This document shows positions 8,718-18,882 of a stretch of DNA of 64,000 bases, piece by piece. Origin of the DNA: an uncultured Steroidobacter sp. (GTDB lineage Bacteria; Pseudomonadota; Gammaproteobacteria; Steroidobacterales; Steroidobacteraceae). The notes below the pieces were generated by a model. The model was given only the letters and a program-made list of their open reading frames with translations, had not been told where the DNA came from and searched no databases. The stretch lies in contig CALMII010000018.1 in assembly GCA_937864115.1 (NCBI GenBank), positions 62,001 through 126,000 of the forward strand, read 5' to 3'. The number at the start of each line of letters is the position of its first letter. Position 1 is the first letter of the stretch. The position numbers and the translations under genes were made by a program.

Positions 8718-9698
8718 TTAGATGACGAAGATCGACGAGCCGGTGGTCCTGCGCGACTGCAGATCGCGATGCGCCGCGACCGCATCCTCCAGCGCATAGT
8801 GCTGGTTGATCTCGATCCGGATGCGTCCGCTGCCGACGTGATCGAACAGTTCCTGCGCGAGCGCCGCCTTCTCGGCGGGATCGGCGATGTAGTCCGCGAG
8901 CGCCGGTCGCGTCAGGAACAGCGAGCCCTTGATCGCGAGCAGTTGCGGATCGAACGGCGGAATCGTTCCCGAGGCGGTGCCGACATTGACGAGCAGGCCG
9001 CGGCGTTTGAGAGAGTCGAGCGAGGCCATGAAGGTGTCCTTGCCGACGCTGTCGAAGACCACGTCGACGCCGACGCCGTCGGTGAGTTCGCGCACCCGCT
9101 TCGCCACGTCTTCGCGGGCGTAGTTCACGGTGTGATCGCAGCCGTACGCGCGCGCCAGATCGGCCTTGGCATCGGTCGACACGGTGCCGATGACGGTGAG
9201 TCCCAGCAGCTTCGCCCATTGCGCCACGATCAGACCGACGCCGCCGGCTGCCGCGTGCAGCAGGACGGTGTCGCCCGGCTTGTGATCGCGAATGCGTCGC
9301 AGCAGATACGCGGCGGTGAGGCCGCGCATGGTCATGGCCGCGGCGGTTTCGAAGGCGATCGTTTCGGGCAGCCGGATGAGCGGCGCGGCGGGAATCAGCC
9401 GCTCCGTGCTGTAGGCGCCCAGCGTGTTGATGAAGCCGGTGTAGGTGACGCGATCGCCGACCGCGACGTTGCCGACGCCGGGACCGATCGCCGTGACGAT
9501 GCCCGAGGCTTCGACGCCGATGCCGCTCGGGCGCGGTACGGGATAGACGCCGCTGCGAAAGTAGGTATCGGCAAAGTTGAGTCCGACGGCCACGTGACGG
9601 ATGCGTACCTGTCCCGGGCCCGGCTCGCCGACTTCGACCTCTTCGAGGCGAAGCACTTCGGGGCCGCCGACGTCGTAGAAACGAACTGCTCTCGCCAT
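8718..9698 (-). CDS. NADPH:quinone oxidoreductase-like (Qor family, zinc-free MDR)
   Basis: Medium-chain dehydrogenase/reductase of 326 aa, the usual Qor length. The N-terminal GroES-like fold contains NFADTYFRSG and GVEASGIV; the nucleotide-binding motif is AAAGGVGLIVAQWAK near residue 150. The catalytic-zinc Cys/His set of alcohol dehydrogenases is missing, as expected for Qor. It lies 28 bp after the TonB receptor gene and just before the MFS gene. Reduction of a quinone or enone intermediate of the local catabolic pathway is a reasonable inference. Confidence 0.85.
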   Translation of the reverse strand: MARAVRFYDVGGPEVLRLEEVEVGEPGPGQVRIRHVAVGLNFADTYFRSGVYPVPRPSGIGVEASGIVTAIGPGVGNVAVGDRVTYTGFINTLGAYSTERLIPAAPLIRLPETIAFETAAAMTMRGLTAAYLLRRIRDHKPGDTVLLHAAAGGVGLIVAQWAKLLGLTVIGTVSTDAKADLARAYGCDHTVNYAREDVAKRVRELTDGVGVDVVFDSVGKDTFMASLDSLKRRGLLVNVGTASGTIPPFDPQLLAIKGSLFLTRPALADYIADPAEKAALAQELFDHVGSGRIRIEINQHYALEDAVAAHRDLQSRRTTGSSIFVI

Positions 9699-9726
9699 GA
9701 GTCTCTCCGCGGTCGCTGTAGCAGGA

Positions 9727-12111
9727 TCAGTACCTGGCCTGCACGGTGATGCCGTACGAGCGTTCCGCGCCGAGATAGTTCTGATACGTGCCGTCCTGCA
9801 GCGACGCGAACAGATTCGACTGCGCCGTCTGGGTGATGTAGGTCTCGTCCGTGAGGTTGCGCACCCACGTCGAGATTTCCCACGAGCCCTGGCGCCAGCC
9901 GAGTCGTAGATTCGCGATCGCGTAGCCGTCCTGCATGCCGTGATTCGGATCCAGTTCCGAAGTCACGTTCTGCTCACCGACCCAGCTGCCGTCCAGACGC
10001 GAGAACACGCTGCCCGGACCGATGTCGTGTTCCCAGGTCAGGCCGGCCGTCGCCGTCAGCTTCGGTGCGAAGGGCAGCGTCTCGCCGGAAAGATCGCAAC
10101 CGCCGGTGACGGCATCATCCGGCGCGCGGCCCGAGTAACACGAACCCTGCGTGTATTGCTCGTAGGTCGCTTCGGCGTAGGTCGCCGACAGGTCGAGCGT
10201 CAGGCCATCGGTCAGGCGGGCGGTCATGTCCGCTTCCAATCCCTGCACGCGGACCTTCTCCGCGTTGTTGACCAGGAACTGCAGGCCGATGAACGAGGCC
10301 GACTGGAAGTCGTCGTAGTCGGCGAGGAAGGCCGCCGCGTTCAGGCGCACGCGACCGGCCCACTCGGTCTTGGCGCCGATTTCATAGCTGATGACGTCTT
10401 CCGAATCGAACGGACGCCGCGACAGCGGCGTGTTGCCGAAGCCGCCGTTGTAGCCGCCGCCCTTGAAGCCGGTGGCGACCGTGGCGTAGGCCATCGCGTC
10501 CGGAGTGAAGCGATACACGGTGTTGAACGTCCCCGTCACCGCATTCCATTCGTCGTTGAGCGCGAACGAAGCCGCCGCCGGCGTCAGCAGACGCACGGGC
10601 AGCGACAATCCTGCGAGCGGGCCCGGCGCGGAAGTGAAGGGCGTGTTGGTGAGCGACACGTCCTTTTCTTCGAGCGAATAGCGCAGGCCGAGCGTGAATG
10701 CGAGACGATCCGTCACGTCCAGCGAGCTCTGCGCGAAGGCGCCGTAGCTCCGGCTGTCGGAGATCTCGTAAAAATCGCCCGTGTCGCCGGGCAGGCCGAA
10801 CACCGGTACGTCCGGCAGCGTCGGCGAGGCGATGCCTGCGGCGACGCCCAGTTCGTCGATGGCCTGGCCCAGCGTGAATTCGTGCTGATCCTCATCGCCG
10901 CGCTGGAAGTGATTGTCGTAGTAGTACACGCCGGCGAGCCAGGTGAGGCGACCGCCCGAACGCGAATTGATGCGCAGTTCCTGGCTGAAGGTTTCACCGC
11001 TCTGGAAGTCGCGATAGTTCACCAGATCCAGCCCGGTCTGGCCGGCGTCGTTCCAGCTTTGCGTGATGTCGTAGACGTCGTAGCTCGTCAGCGAGGTCAG
11101 CGTGAACGCATCGGCGGCGTACTCGATCGAGGCGATGGCCTCGTCGGACTTCTGTTCGAACTGCAGCGGCGCGAGCGCCTGCACGCGACGATTCAGCGGA
11201 TCGTTGTCGAGGATCGGCTGCGCGCTCGGGTTGATGACGCCGTCCGCCAGTCCCGGACCGTCAGCGGCGCCGAGTGCGGCGGGATTCGCCGCCGTGGCAT
11301 TGACCAGCGCCGTGACGGCCGGACCGTAGTACATGTCGGCCAGCGCGGGCTTCATGTCGCGCTCGACGTGCGAACCGATCAGGCGGATCTGCCACGCATC
11401 GCCCGGCTCGAACAGCAACTGGCCGCGCACCGCGAACTGGTTCAGATCGTCGCTGTCGGCGCCGATGAGATTTTTGGCAATCGCGTCGCGCTGCGATCCG
11501 GTCACGCTGAGGCGCGCGGAAAGCGTATCGGTGATGCCGCCGGTGACGTAGCTGCGCACGCCCCGGAAGTTGTCGTTGCCGCCGGTCACTTCACCCATGA
11601 CGCCGAAAGTCTGGCTCGGCATCGCGGTGCGGACGCTGATGGCGCCGGCCGTGACGTTGCGGCCGTAGAGCGTCGACTGCGGGCCGCGCAGGACTTCGAT
11701 CTGCTCGATGTCGGCGAGGTCGCCCAGGCCGAGGCCGGAACGCGAGCGATACGCGCCGTCGATGAACAGGCCGGTATCCGGTTCGAAGTCCGGAATGTTG
11801 CCTTCGTTGCCGATGCGGCGGATACGGTAGCTGGTGTTGAACGGATTCGAGTTCGTCGTCACGACCAGCGAGGGCACCAGCACGGTCAGGTCGGCGACGT
11901 CGCGGATGCCCGCGGCCTGCACCTGTTCTGCAGTGACGGCGGAGATTGCCATGGGCACGTCCTGGATCGGTTCCGACGTCTTGCGTGCGATGACCTGGAT
12001 TTCTTCGAGCGCGACAGTGCTGGTGTCGGCCGGTGCGGCTTGAGCGTGTGCCTGCTGCGAGCCCAGTGCGGTCGCGATGGCGAGCGTCAGCAGCGAATAC
12101 GATGTCTTCAT
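9727..12111 (-). CDS. TonB-dependent outer-membrane receptor
   Basis: 794 aa from the ATG at 12111 (MKTSYSLLTLAIATALG), which gives a clean signal peptide ending AHAQA. The longer frame adds 25 residues without signal character. The plug domain is visible as EEIQVIARK, VPMAISAVTAEQV and RGPQSTLYGRN. The beta-barrel ends in the expected aromatic residue (SYGITVQARY). The class resembles the ligand-unknown receptors expanded in Xanthomonadales and Sphingomonadales. It heads a leftward operon with Qor, MFS and YeiH, opposite an AraC-type regulator, so it probably imports the compound degraded by this locus. Confidence 0.9.
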   Translation of the reverse strand: MKTSYSLLTLAIATALGSQQAHAQAAPADTSTVALEEIQVIARKTSEPIQDVPMAISAVTAEQVQAAGIRDVADLTVLVPSLVVTTNSNPFNTSYRIRRIGNEGNIPDFEPDTGLFIDGAYRSRSGLGLGDLADIEQIEVLRGPQSTLYGRNVTAGAISVRTAMPSQTFGVMGEVTGGNDNFRGVRSYVTGGITDTLSARLSVTGSQRDAIAKNLIGADSDDLNQFAVRGQLLFEPGDAWQIRLIGSHVERDMKPALADMYYGPAVTALVNATAANPAALGAADGPGLADGVINPSAQPILDNDPLNRRVQALAPLQFEQKSDEAIASIEYAADAFTLTSLTSYDVYDITQSWNDAGQTGLDLVNYRDFQSGETFSQELRINSRSGGRLTWLAGVYYYDNHFQRGDEDQHEFTLGQAIDELGVAAGIASPTLPDVPVFGLPGDTGDFYEISDSRSYGAFAQSSLDVTDRLAFTLGLRYSLEEKDVSLTNTPFTSAPGPLAGLSLPVRLLTPAAASFALNDEWNAVTGTFNTVYRFTPDAMAYATVATGFKGGGYNGGFGNTPLSRRPFDSEDVISYEIGAKTEWAGRVRLNAAAFLADYDDFQSASFIGLQFLVNNAEKVRVQGLEADMTARLTDGLTLDLSATYAEATYEQYTQGSCYSGRAPDDAVTGGCDLSGETLPFAPKLTATAGLTWEHDIGPGSVFSRLDGSWVGEQNVTSELDPNHGMQDGYAIANLRLGWRQGSWEISTWVRNLTDETYITQTAQSNLFASLQDGTYQNYLGAERSYGITVQARY

Positions 12112-12328
12112 CGAAAACCCCCGAATGGCGTGGATGCCGCGTGTACGAGCCAAGTCGAACCCGTTCGTCCGTGTTGCATCGTCCACGGCGTCAGATCCGT
12201 AGACCGAGCCTAGAGGGCGACTGCAGGACGGTGCTGTTCACGGGATGACAGGACCTTTTCATTTCGTGACACGGCGGCTAGAGTCGCTGCGGCTTACGCC
12301 CTTTGCCGAAGCTGCGATACGACATCCA

Positions 12329-13345
12329 ATGACCCGCATGGTCCGCGCCGCGGCTCTCACGAACTATTTCGACGTGGCCCAGCAGGTCGGTCTGAATCCG
12401 GTCACGCTGCTTGGCGAGGCGGGACTCAATCGCACGCTTCTCGCCAATCCCGACAACAGGATTCCCGTCAGCGCCGCGGTGACGTTGCTGGAGGAGTCGG
12501 CGCGCATCGCCGCCTGCCCGACGTTCGGGTTGCGCATGGCGGAGACGCGCCAGATCGCCGATTTCGGCGCGGTCGGACTGCTCGTCACCCACCAGCCGAC
12601 GCTGCGCGAGGTGCTGCTGGCGCTGATCGACTACCGGCACCTGCTCAACGAGGCGCTCAGCCTGCACATGAGCAATGTCGGCAAGCACGTCATCATTCGC
12701 CAGGAAATTGTCACCGATCTGCCCGGCTATTCGCGACAGGCTACCGAACTTGCGCTGGGCGTGCTGGCGCGCGCGGGCAGTGCGCTGCTGGGGAGTCACT
12801 GGAAGCCGGAGCGGGTGCTGTTCCTGCACGAGGCGCCGGAGGATCTGCAGCTGCATCGCCGCCTGTTCAGATGCAGGCTGGAATTCGACAGCGAGTACAA
12901 CGGTTTCGTCTGCAATGCCGCAGACCTGGACTATCCCTGTTCCGCCGCGAATCCGGCGCTGGCGCGCTACGCGGAACAGTTGCTGCAGACCCTGCCGAAA
13001 GCGCGCGATCGATCGATCGAGGCGGAGGTGCACGAAGCGATCTATCTGCTGCTGCCGATGGGCCGCGCGACCGTCGAGCAGGTCGCGCAGAGTCTCGCGA
13101 TGAACGTGCGCACGCTGCAACGCCACCTGGAAGAGCAGGGCGTGACGTTCTCGGATCTCATCAACACCGTGCGCCGGGAACTGGCGGTGCGCTACGTCGA
13201 AAGCGGCCAGCACTCGCTTGGCCACGTGGCGGAGCTGCTGGGTTACTCGACGCAGACCTCGTTCACCCGCTGGTTCAAGAACGAGTTCGGCGCGTCGCCG
13301 ACGCAGTGGATTTCAGGAGAGAAGAATCTTCACGGGGGACATTGA
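12329..13345 (+). CDS. AraC-family transcriptional regulator (OruR/ArgR-like)
   Basis: 338 aa from the ATG at 12329; an in-frame ATG at 12245 would add 28 weakly conserved residues. The N-terminal ~190 residues resemble the arabinose-binding-like domain of this subfamily (HLLNEALSLHMS region). Two helix-turn-helix motifs close the protein: VEQVAQSLAMNVRTLQRHLE and VAELLGYSTQTSFTRWFKNE. It is divergent from the TonB receptor operon across about 215 bp, so it is the likely activator of that operon. Confidence 0.85.
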   Translation: MTRMVRAAALTNYFDVAQQVGLNPVTLLGEAGLNRTLLANPDNRIPVSAAVTLLEESARIAACPTFGLRMAETRQIADFGAVGLLVTHQPTLREVLLALIDYRHLLNEALSLHMSNVGKHVIIRQEIVTDLPGYSRQATELALGVLARAGSALLGSHWKPERVLFLHEAPEDLQLHRRLFRCRLEFDSEYNGFVCNAADLDYPCSAANPALARYAEQLLQTLPKARDRSIEAEVHEAIYLLLPMGRATVEQVAQSLAMNVRTLQRHLEEQGVTFSDLINTVRRELAVRYVESGQHSLGHVAELLGYSTQTSFTRWFKNEFGASPTQWISGEKNLHGGH

Positions 13346-13363
13346 CTCAAGGATTTGCTCTGC

Positions 13364-13420
13364 CTGTGGGGCCGGCTTTAGCCGGCCTTTTTCAGAGTCA
13401 GGCTGAAGCCTGACCTACAG
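13364..13420 (+). repeat. palindromic repeat family A, complete unit
   Basis: CTGTGGGGCCGGCTTTAGCC, then GGCC, a short linker, GTCAGGCTGAAGCCTGAC and CTACAG. It lies between the convergent AraC and MFS genes and could act as a bidirectional hairpin terminator. Confidence 0.95.
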
Positions 13421-13468
13421 AAGAAACAGATTGCACGGCTTCAGTCCGCCCCTGCAGCAGGAGTGAAA

Positions 13469-14806
13469 TCACTGCGCGATCGCCCGACTGCTGTTTCGAT
13501 TCAGATACAGCGCAATCAGCGTGCACGCCGCGCCGGACAACAGATACGCACCGGCAAACCCCAGTCCGAAACGGCTCGACAGCGTCAGCGCCACCCACGG
13601 CGCGAAGCCGGCGCCGAACATCCAGGCGAGACTCGACGTCAGCGACGAACCCGTATAGCGATAGTTGAGCGGGAAACTCGACGCCACCGCACCCGATGCC
13701 TGTCCGAATGAAATACCCAGCAGTGCGAAGCCGGAGAACATGAACACTGCCTCGCCGAGTTCGCCGGCGGCGAGCAGTTGCGGCGCGAAGCCGCTGAAGG
13801 CGGCGATGGCCGCGGCCGTGCCGGCCAGCAGCGTGCGCCGGCCGATGCGATCCGCGATGGGGCCGGACGCGATGATCGCGATCACGCCGAAGGCCGAGGC
13901 CACGGTCTGGATCACCAGGAAGCGTTCCGGTCCTTCGTTCGTGAACAGGAACACCCACGACAGCGGGAACACCGTGACCATGTGGAACAGCGCGAAGCTC
14001 GCCAGCGGTGCGAATGCGCCGATCACGATGTGCGGGCCGACCTTGCGCAGTGTTTCGGCGATCGGCGTCGGCTGCAGTTCGCGGGTCTCGAACAGTCGCG
14101 TGTATTCGGGCGTCACCACGATGCGTAGCCGCGCGAACAGCGCCACGACGTTGATCGCGAACGCGACGAAGAACGGATAGCGCCAGCCCCAGTCGAGGAA
14201 GTCCGCCGCCGAGAGCTTGGCGATGATGTAGGCGAACAGCGCGCTCGACACCATCAGTCCCAGCGGCGCGCCGAGCTGCGGGATCATCGCGTAGTAGCCG
14301 CGCCGGTTCGGCGGCGCGTTCAGCGCCAGCAGCGTGGGCAGTCCGTCCCAGGAGCCGCCGAGCGCCAGGCCCTGTCCGATACGGCACGCCGCGAGCAGGT
14401 ACGCGGAAGCGATGCCGATGCTGTCGTAGCCTGGCAGGAAGCCCATCGCCACCGTCGAACTGCCGAGCAGGAACAGCGCGATCGTCAGTTTCATGCCGCG
14501 CCCGAGCGTGCGGTCGATCGCGGTGAAGATCATCGTGCCAACCGGGCGTGCGACGAAGGCCAGCGCGAAGATGGCGAACGAATAGAGCGTGCCGGTCAGC
14601 GGATCGACGAAGGGAAAGATCAGTTTCGGAAACACCACCACCGAGGTGATGGCGTAGACGAAGAAGTCGAAGAATTCCGACGTGCGGCCGATGATGACGC
14701 CGATGGCGATGTCGCCGGGCCGCACCTCGCCGCCATGCGCTTCGTTCGTGCGCCGGGCATCGCGCTCCAGCGAAGAGGTCGGGGCGCCGGAGGGGGCGAC
14801 GGACAT
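13469..14806 (-). CDS. MFS transporter, metabolite:H+ symporter (MHS) type
   Basis: 445 aa, twelve helices. MHS signatures are visible: a hydrophilic N-terminus ending in GDIAIGVIIGRTSEFFDFF, FVARPVGTMIFTAIDR in the helix 2-3 loop, and GLALGGSWDGLPTLLA. Known MHS members import citrate, proline, shikimate or dicarboxylates. The usual GEWGG of helix 4-5 reads GGSWD here, which suggests an unusual substrate. It stands alone between two family A repeats and is transcribed convergently with the AraC gene. Confidence 0.8.
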   Translation of the reverse strand: MSVAPSGAPTSSLERDARRTNEAHGGEVRPGDIAIGVIIGRTSEFFDFFVYAITSVVVFPKLIFPFVDPLTGTLYSFAIFALAFVARPVGTMIFTAIDRTLGRGMKLTIALFLLGSSTVAMGFLPGYDSIGIASAYLLAACRIGQGLALGGSWDGLPTLLALNAPPNRRGYYAMIPQLGAPLGLMVSSALFAYIIAKLSAADFLDWGWRYPFFVAFAINVVALFARLRIVVTPEYTRLFETRELQPTPIAETLRKVGPHIVIGAFAPLASFALFHMVTVFPLSWVFLFTNEGPERFLVIQTVASAFGVIAIIASGPIADRIGRRTLLAGTAAAIAAFSGFAPQLLAAGELGEAVFMFSGFALLGISFGQASGAVASSFPLNYRYTGSSLTSSLAWMFGAGFAPWVALTLSSRFGLGFAGAYLLSGAACTLIALYLNRNSSRAIAQ

Positions 14807-14836
14807 CGTTTCTCTTACTCCTGCTGCTGCTTCTTC

Positions 14837-14892
14837 CTGTGGGGCCGGCTTTAGCCGGCCTGAGAACTGTCAGGCTAAAGCCTGACCTACAG
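14837..14892 (+). repeat. palindromic repeat family A, complete unit
   Basis: CTGTGGGGCCGGCTTTAGCC/GGCC stem, then GTCAGGCTAAAGCCTGAC and CTACAG. It lies upstream of the MFS gene and of the cyo operon. The remainder of the gap to 15053 holds no gene and presumably the cyo promoter. Confidence 0.95.
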
Positions 14893-15053
14893 AAAGAATG
14901 AGATCGCGGCTTGGGTCGGTGTCATTGGGGCTACAAGCCCGCTCACTGTATAGCGTCCATCCCGCGGTTCGCCCATTGGACAAATCGCCCAATGTTGCGA
15001 TGCATCCAACCCGTCTATCGTGCCGTTGCATTCCTTTGATCGAACGTGGATCG

Positions 15054-16235
15054 ATGATGAACCGGCTGCGCATCCTCGCGCTATTGCCGCTGTGCGCAGT
15101 GCTTGCGGCCTGCGACATGGTGGTCCTGAACCCCTCGGGCGACATCGCCGCCCAGCAGCGCGACCTGCTGGTGGTGTCGACCGTGCTGATGCTGCTCATC
15201 ATCGTGCCGGTGATGGCGCTCACCCTCTTTTTCGCGTGGCGTTATCGCGCGAGCAATCGCGAAGCGCGCTACGAGCCCGACTGGCATCACTCCATGCGCC
15301 TCGAACTCGTGATCTGGTCGGCGCCGCTGCTCATCATCATCTGTCTCGGCGCGATCACCTGGCTCGGCACGCACCTGCTCGATCCGTACCGGCCGCTCGA
15401 TCGCATCCATGCCGGCAAGGCCGTGCCCGAGCAGGCGCAGCCGCTCGAAGTGCAGGTCGTGGCGCTCGACTGGAAGTGGCTGTTCATTTACCCCGAGCAG
15501 GGCATCGCCACCGTCAATGAACTGGCCGTGCCGGTCGACCGGCCGCTGTCGCTGAGCATCACGGCTTCGTCGGTGATGAACTCGCTCTACATCCCTGAAC
15601 TCGCCGGCATGATCTACGCGATGCCCGGCATGGAGACGAAGCTGCACGCCGTGCTCAACAGGCACGGCGAGTCGGAAGGCTTCTCCGCCAACTACAGCGG
15701 CGCGGGTTTTTCCGGCATGCGCTTCAGGCTGCGCGGTCTCGACGATGGCGAGTTCGCGAACTGGGTCGAGTCGGCGCGCACCGCGCAGGCATCGCTGACC
15801 CGCGAGACGTATCTCGAACTGGAGAAGCCGTCGGAAAAGGAACCCGTCCGTCATTTCGCCGCGGTCGATGCGCAACTCTTCGACGCCGTTCTCGGCATGT
15901 GCGTGCAGCCGGGGAAGATGTGCATGCACGACATGATGGCCATCGACGCGAAGGGCGGGCTCGGTCTCGGCGGTGTCTACAACGTGGCGCGCAGCACTGA
16001 AAGCCGGCCGCGTGCCGTGTTCGGCGCGGCGCACGATTACGTGATCGGCATGTGTACGGCGCCGGTGTCGCGCGGTGAAGATGAAACCGCGCCGTTCGCC
16101 CGCGTTGATCGCTCGCCGCTTCGTGGCGCGGGTCTGACTCCGGCTGTGGGGCCGGCTTCAGCCGGCCTGTACGGAGTCAGGCTGAAGCCTGACCTACAGT
16201 CGGATCTGCACGCCGATCTCACGGTGCCGAGATAG
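15054..16235 (+). CDS. cyoA: cytochrome bo3 ubiquinol oxidase subunit II
   Basis: Lipoprotein subunit II of the quinol oxidase. A signal peptide ends in the lipobox LAAC (Cys about residue 20), two membrane helices follow (about 40-62 and 82-104), then a periplasmic cupredoxin-like domain. The CuA ligands of cytochrome c oxidases are absent, as in all CyoA. The start is ATG 15054 or 15057. The last 30 residues (from about 364, PAVGPASAGLYG...) are read from a family A repeat; the stop at 16233 lies 3 bp before cyoB. Normal CyoA is near 315-340 aa, so the tail is an acquired extension. Confidence 0.9.
   Translation: MMNRLRILALLPLCAVLAACDMVVLNPSGDIAAQQRDLLVVSTVLMLLIIVPVMALTLFFAWRYRASNREARYEPDWHHSMRLELVIWSAPLLIIICLGAITWLGTHLLDPYRPLDRIHAGKAVPEQAQPLEVQVVALDWKWLFIYPEQGIATVNELAVPVDRPLSLSITASSVMNSLYIPELAGMIYAMPGMETKLHAVLNRHGESEGFSANYSGAGFSGMRFRLRGLDDGEFANWVESARTAQASLTRETYLELEKPSEKEPVRHFAAVDAQLFDAVLGMCVQPGKMCMHDMMAIDAKGGLGLGGVYNVARSTESRPRAVFGAAHDYVIGMCTAPVSRGEDETAPFARVDRSPLRGAGLTPAVGPASAGLYGVRLKPDLQSDLHADLTVPR
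16144..16199 (+). repeat. palindromic repeat family A inside the cyoA 3' end
   Basis: A full unit read through in the cyoA frame, encoding AVGPASAGLYG and RLKPDLQ. Confidence 0.95.
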
Positions 16236-16238
16236 TTC

Positions 16239-18245
16239 ATGGCTCTCGACCCTTCTTCACTCGTCGATCCGATCTTCGGCCGGCTGTCCCTCGATTCGCT
16301 GCCGCTGCACGAACCCATCCTGGTCGCGACTTTTGCCGCCGTGGCCATCGGCGGCATGGCGCTGCTCGCCGTCGTGACGCGCCAGAAGCTGTGGGGCTAT
16401 TTGTGGGCCGAATGGATCACCAGCATCGACCACAAGCGCATCGGCATCATGTACATGATCCTCGGGATCGTGATGCTGCTGCGCGGCTTCGCCGACGCCA
16501 TCATGATGCGGCTGCAGCAGGCGATGGCCTTCGGCGGCTCCGAGGGCTATCTCAACGCGCATCACTACGACCAGATCTTCACCGCGCACGGCGTCATCAT
16601 GATCTTCTTCGTCGCCATGCCGCTGGTGACGGGGCTGATGAACTACATCGTGCCGCTGCAGATCGGCGCGCGCGACGTCGCCTTCCCGTTCCTCAACAAC
16701 TTCAGTTTCTGGATGACCACCGCGGGCGCGGTGCTGGTGATGATCTCGCTGTTCGTCGGCGAGTTCGCGCGCACCGGCTGGCTCGCGTATCCGCCGCTCT
16801 CGGGCATCCAGTACAGTCCGGACGTCGGCGTCGACTATTACATATGGGCTTTGCAGATAGCGGGCGTCGGCACGTTGCTGTCCGGCGTGAACCTGCTCGC
16901 CACCATCATCAAGATGCGCGCGCCGGGCATGACGCTGATGAAAATGCCGGTGTTCACCTGGACGGCGCTGTGCACCAACGTGCTGATCGTCGCCGCCTTC
17001 CCGGTGCTCACGGCCGTGCTGGTGCTGCTGTCGCTGGACCGTTACGTCGGCACCAACTTCTTCACCAGCGACTTCGGCGGCAGCCCGATGATGTACGTGA
17101 ATCTCATCTGGATCTGGGGCCATCCGGAGGTCTACATCCTGATCCTGCCCATCTTCGGCATCTTCTCCGAAGTCACCTCCACGTTCTCGGGCAAGAAGCT
17201 GTTCGGCTACAGCTCGATGGTGTACGCGACGGTGGTCATCACCATCCTGTCGTACATCGTCTGGCTGCATCACTTCTTCACCATGGGCTCGGGCGCCAGC
17301 GTCAACTCGTTCTTCGGTATCACCACCATGATCATTTCGATCCCGACGGGCGCGAAGATCTTCAACTGGCTGTTCACCATGTATCGCGGCCGCATCCGCT
17401 TCGAGCTGCCGATGATGTGGACGGTCGCGTTCATGCTGACGTTCGTGATCGGCGGCATGACGGGCGTGCTGCTCGCGGTGCCGCCGGCCGACTTCGTGCT
17501 GCACAACAGCCTGTTCCTGGTGGCGCACTTCCACAACGTCATCATCGGCGGCGTGGTGTTCGGCCTGTTCGCCGGCATCGTCTACTGGTTCCCGAAGGCG
17601 TTCGGTTTCAGGCTCGATCCCTTCTGGGGCAAGGTGTCGTTCTGGTGCTGGGTCGTCGGCTTCTACATCGCCTTCATGCCGCTGTACGTGCTCGGCCTCA
17701 TGGGCGTGACGCGCCGCCTGCGCTATTTCGAAGATCCGTCGCTGCAGATCTGGTTCGTGATCGCCGCGTTCGGCGCGGTGCTGATCCTGTTCGGCATTCT
17801 CGCGTTCCTGGTGCAGATCTACGTCAGCATCCGCCGGCGTCACGAGCTGCGCGACACCAGCGGCGATCCGTGGGATGGCCGCACACTGGAATGGTCGACG
17901 TCCTCGCCGCCGCCGGCCTACAACTTCGCCTTCACGCCCATCATCCACGACGGTGATGCCTGGTGGGACATGAAGCAGCGCGGCTACCAGCGTCCGCAAT
18001 CCGGCTTCCGCGCCATCCTCATGCCGCGCAACACCGGCGCGGGCTTCGTGCTCGCCGTGCTGTGCACGATCTTCGGTTTCGCGATGGTCTGGTACCTGTG
18101 GTGGCTCGCCATCGCCAGCTTCGTTGGCATCGTCGGCTACGCCCTCTGGCACACCTTCAACTACGACCGGGAATTCCACCTGTCGCTGGATGAAGTCGTG
18201 CGTGCCGAGAACGAGCGCACGCAACTGCTGGCGGCGCGGAGCTGA
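16239..18245 (+). CDS. cyoB: cytochrome bo3 ubiquinol oxidase subunit I
   Basis: Catalytic haem-copper subunit, 668 aa. It oxidises ubiquinol, reduces O2 and pumps protons. Haem and copper ligands are visible in [25 protein letters not shown] (CuB His and cross-linked Tyr), LHHFF and [12 protein letters not shown]. The K-channel/D-channel region [16 protein letters not shown] is intact. About fifteen helices are present, as in E. coli CyoB (663 aa). It is tightly packed between cyoA and cyoC. Confidence 0.97.
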   Translation: MALDPSSLVDPIFGRLSLDSLPLHEPILVATFAAVAIGGMALLAVVTRQKLWGYLWAEWITSIDHKRIGIMYMILGIVMLLRGFADAIMMRLQQAMAFGGSEGYLNAHHYDQIFTAHGVIMIFFVAMPLVTGLMNYIVPLQIGARDVAFPFLNNFSFWMTTAGAVLVMISLFVGEFARTGWLAYPPLSGIQYSPDVGVDYYIWALQIAGVGTLLSGVNLLATIIKMRAPGMTLMKMPVFTWTALCTNVLIVAAFPVLTAVLVLLSLDRYVGTNFFTSDFGGSPMMYVNLIWIWGHPEVYILILPIFGIFSEVTSTFSGKKLFGYSSMVYATVVITILSYIVWLHHFFTMGSGASVNSFFGITTMIISIPTGAKIFNWLFTMYRGRIRFELPMMWTVAFMLTFVIGGMTGVLLAVPPADFVLHNSLFLVAHFHNVIIGGVVFGLFAGIVYWFPKAFGFRLDPFWGKVSFWCWVVGFYIAFMPLYVLGLMGVTRRLRYFEDPSLQIWFVIAAFGAVLILFGILAFLVQIYVSIRRRHELRDTSGDPWDGRTLEWSTSSPPPAYNFAFTPIIHDGDAWWDMKQRGYQRPQSGFRAILMPRNTGAGFVLAVLCTIFGFAMVWYLWWLAIASFVGIVGYALWHTFNYDREFHLSLDEVVRAENERTQLLAARS

Positions 18246-18249
18246 TCGC

Positions 18250-18882
18250 ATGTCGCACGCATTGACCGACGCACAGGCCGCGGCGCGCGACGTCTTCCAC
18301 GACGCGCACGAACACGATCACGAGGCCGGCGGCAGCACGCTGCTCGGCTTCTGGATCTACCTGATGAGCGACTGCCTCATCTTCGCCGTGCTGTTCGCCA
18401 CCTACGGCGTGGTGGGCGGCAACTACGCGGCGGGGCCGGGGCCGAAGGATCTGTTCGACCTGTCGCTGGTGGCGGTCAACACCGCCATGCTGCTGCTGTC
18501 GTCGATCACCTATGGCTTCGCGATGCTCGCCTCGTATCGCAAGCAGATCGGCGCGACGCAATTGTGGCTGGCAGTGACGGGCCTGTTTGGCCTGGCCTTC
18601 CTCGGCATCGAGCTCTACGAGTTCGCGCACATGATTCACGAAGGCGCGACGCCGCAGCGCAGCGCGTTCCTGTCGGCGTTCTTCACGCTGGTCGGCACGC
18701 ACGGGCTGCACGTCACCTTCGGCATCATCTGGCTGGTCACGCTGATGATCCAGCTCGGCAGGCACGGGCTCACCCGGGCCAACGAACGCCGGCTCGCCTG
18801 CCTGAGCCTGTTCTGGCACTTCCTCGACGTCATCTGGATCGGCGTCTTCACGTTCGTCTATCTCATGGGCATGCTGCGATGA
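18250..18882 (+). CDS. cyoC: cytochrome bo3 ubiquinol oxidase subunit III
   Basis: 210 aa from the ATG at 18250, 4 bp after cyoB. Five hydrophobic helices are visible, with [35 protein letters not shown] and [17 protein letters not shown], the subunit III signatures. The His-rich N-terminus ([12 protein letters not shown]) is common in CyoC. Its stop overlaps the cyoD start (ATGA), implying translational coupling. Confidence 0.95.
   Translation: MSHALTDAQAAARDVFHDAHEHDHEAGGSTLLGFWIYLMSDCLIFAVLFATYGVVGGNYAAGPGPKDLFDLSLVAVNTAMLLLSSITYGFAMLASYRKQIGATQLWLAVTGLFGLAFLGIELYEFAHMIHEGATPQRSAFLSAFFTLVGTHGLHVTFGIIWLVTLMIQLGRHGLTRANERRLACLSLFWHFLDVIWIGVFTFVYLMGMLR

Noticed and set aside
9940..12213. 757-codon plus-strand frame opposite the TonB-dependent receptor
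   Set aside because: Shadow of the receptor gene; no recognisable motifs.
16257..18251. 664-codon minus-strand frame opposite cyoB
   Set aside because: Composition (His/Asp/Glu/Arg-rich without hydrophobic core) is that of antisense to a membrane protein; cyoB is unequivocal.
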